A DNA stretch of 64,000 nucleotides, from contig NZ_JACHCI010000009.1 in NCBI RefSeq assembly GCF_014200675.1, forward strand, positions 62,001 to 126,000, written 5' to 3'. Position numbers and translations under genes: made by a program. The notes below the pieces were generated by a model, which was not told the DNA's origin, did no database searches, and saw only the letters and a list, made by a program, of their open reading frames with translations. Source of the stretch: Janthinobacterium saanense. Lineage in GTDB: Bacteria; Pseudomonadota; Gammaproteobacteria; Burkholderiales; Burkholderiaceae_D. Below, piece after piece: positions 63,596 to 64,000 of the stretch (positions are counted from its first letter, which is position 1; every line of letters starts with the position of its first letter).

Positions 63596-64000
63596 ATGCA
63601 AAATCTTCTTCACAACCTCAATCCCGAACAATTGGCCGCCGTCACCTTGCCGGCGCAACATGCTTTGATCCTGGCAGGTGCCGGCTCGGGCAAGACCCGC
63701 GTGCTGACCACCCGCATCGCCTGGCTGATCCAGACCCAGCAAGTGTCGCCGGCCGGCATCCTGGCCGTGACCTTTACCAATAAAGCTGCCAAGGAAATGC
63801 TCACGCGCTTGTCGGCCATGTTGCCGATCAATACGCGCGGCATGTGGATAGGCACCTTTCACGGCCTGTGCAACCGCTTGCTGCGCACGCATTACCGCGA
63901 TGCCGCCTTGCCGCAAACCTTCCAGATCCTCGATTCACAGGATCAGTTGTCGGTGATCAAGCGCTTGCTGAAGGCGAACAATATCGACGATGAGAAATTC
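63596..64000 (+). CDS. uvrD: DNA helicase II (UvrD/Rep family), N-terminal part
   Basis: The first 135 codons of an SF1 helicase, cut by the window end. MQNLLHNLNPEQLAAV is the family N-terminus. Walker A is GAGSGKT (28-34), then TFTNKAAKEM (motif Ia) and IGTFHGLC (motif Ib). The protein should act in nucleotide excision and mismatch repair. The name is given on the opening sequence; Rep cannot be excluded. A TATAAT lies just before the ATG, with no Shine-Dalgarno. Confidence 0.88.
   Translation, partial: MQNLLHNLNPEQLAAVTLPAQHALILAGAGSGKTRVLTTRIAWLIQTQQVSPAGILAVTFTNKAAKEMLTRLSAMLPINTRGMWIGTFHGLCNRLLRTHYRDAALPQTFQILDSQDQLSVIKRLLKANNIDDEKF

Overview
The window is high-GC chromosomal DNA of a betaproteobacterium, most likely an Oxalobacteraceae member close to Janthinobacterium, Duganella or Massilia. 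The evidence is gene order (mepM-anmK divergent from tyrS-dtd; dusB-fis-purH-ruvCAB; rplM-rpsI followed by argC, a bactofilin gene and erpA), the Coq7-type ubiquinone hydroxylase and the gene content. I see no prophage, transposase, CRISPR array, tRNA or rRNA gene. About 60 protein genes are supported; the first (topB) and last (uvrD) are cut by the window ends.

Layout. 1-1.1 kb: 3' part of topoisomerase III. 1.15-7 kb: mostly secreted proteins on the minus strand, including a pair of tandem alkaline phosphatases, a cupin and small exported proteins. 7-12.9 kb: redox genes (MDR reductase, LysR regulator, degenerate metallo-beta-lactamase fold protein, DsbA-like thiol protein, catalase). 12.9-19.5 kb: two minus-strand ABC export modules, one with a permease fused to an M1 aminopeptidase. 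19.7-36.4 kb: housekeeping core (ubiquinone, ribosomal proteins L13/S9, arginine, Fe-S assembly, cell-wall recycling, tyrosyl-tRNA synthetase, D-Tyr deacylase, tRNA dihydrouridine, Fis, purine synthesis, RuvCAB).

36.4-46.4 kb is minus strand: an OmpA-type barrel protein in operon with a 770-residue lipoprotein carrying six Big-type domains and a DUF3494 ice-binding domain, then a DUF2147 protein, a secreted PepN-like aminopeptidase and valS. 46.9-53.8 kb holds a porin and a signalling block (PAS-GGDEF-EAL, Crp/Fnr-type regulator, hybrid histidine kinase, receiver-PAS protein). 54.1-58.7 kb is a TPP-riboswitch-controlled thiCSGDE operon, followed by an orphan ANTAR response regulator, class III alcohol dehydrogenase, a repeat-rich exported protein, a DHA2 exporter and the start of uvrD.

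Strongest candidates for something undescribed: (i) an 80-nt multi-hairpin leader just upstream of the ice-binding gene; (ii) the ice-binding lipoprotein plus OmpA operon as a cold or ice surface system; (iii) a tandemly duplicated terminator-like RNA module at 60.7-60.98 kb with compensatory stem changes; (iv) the ABC-permease/M1-peptidase fusion beside a second ABC exporter; (v) a ~103-bp imperfect palindrome between coq7 and an osmC-type gene. All functional statements rest on sequence reading and family knowledge; no database search was run.
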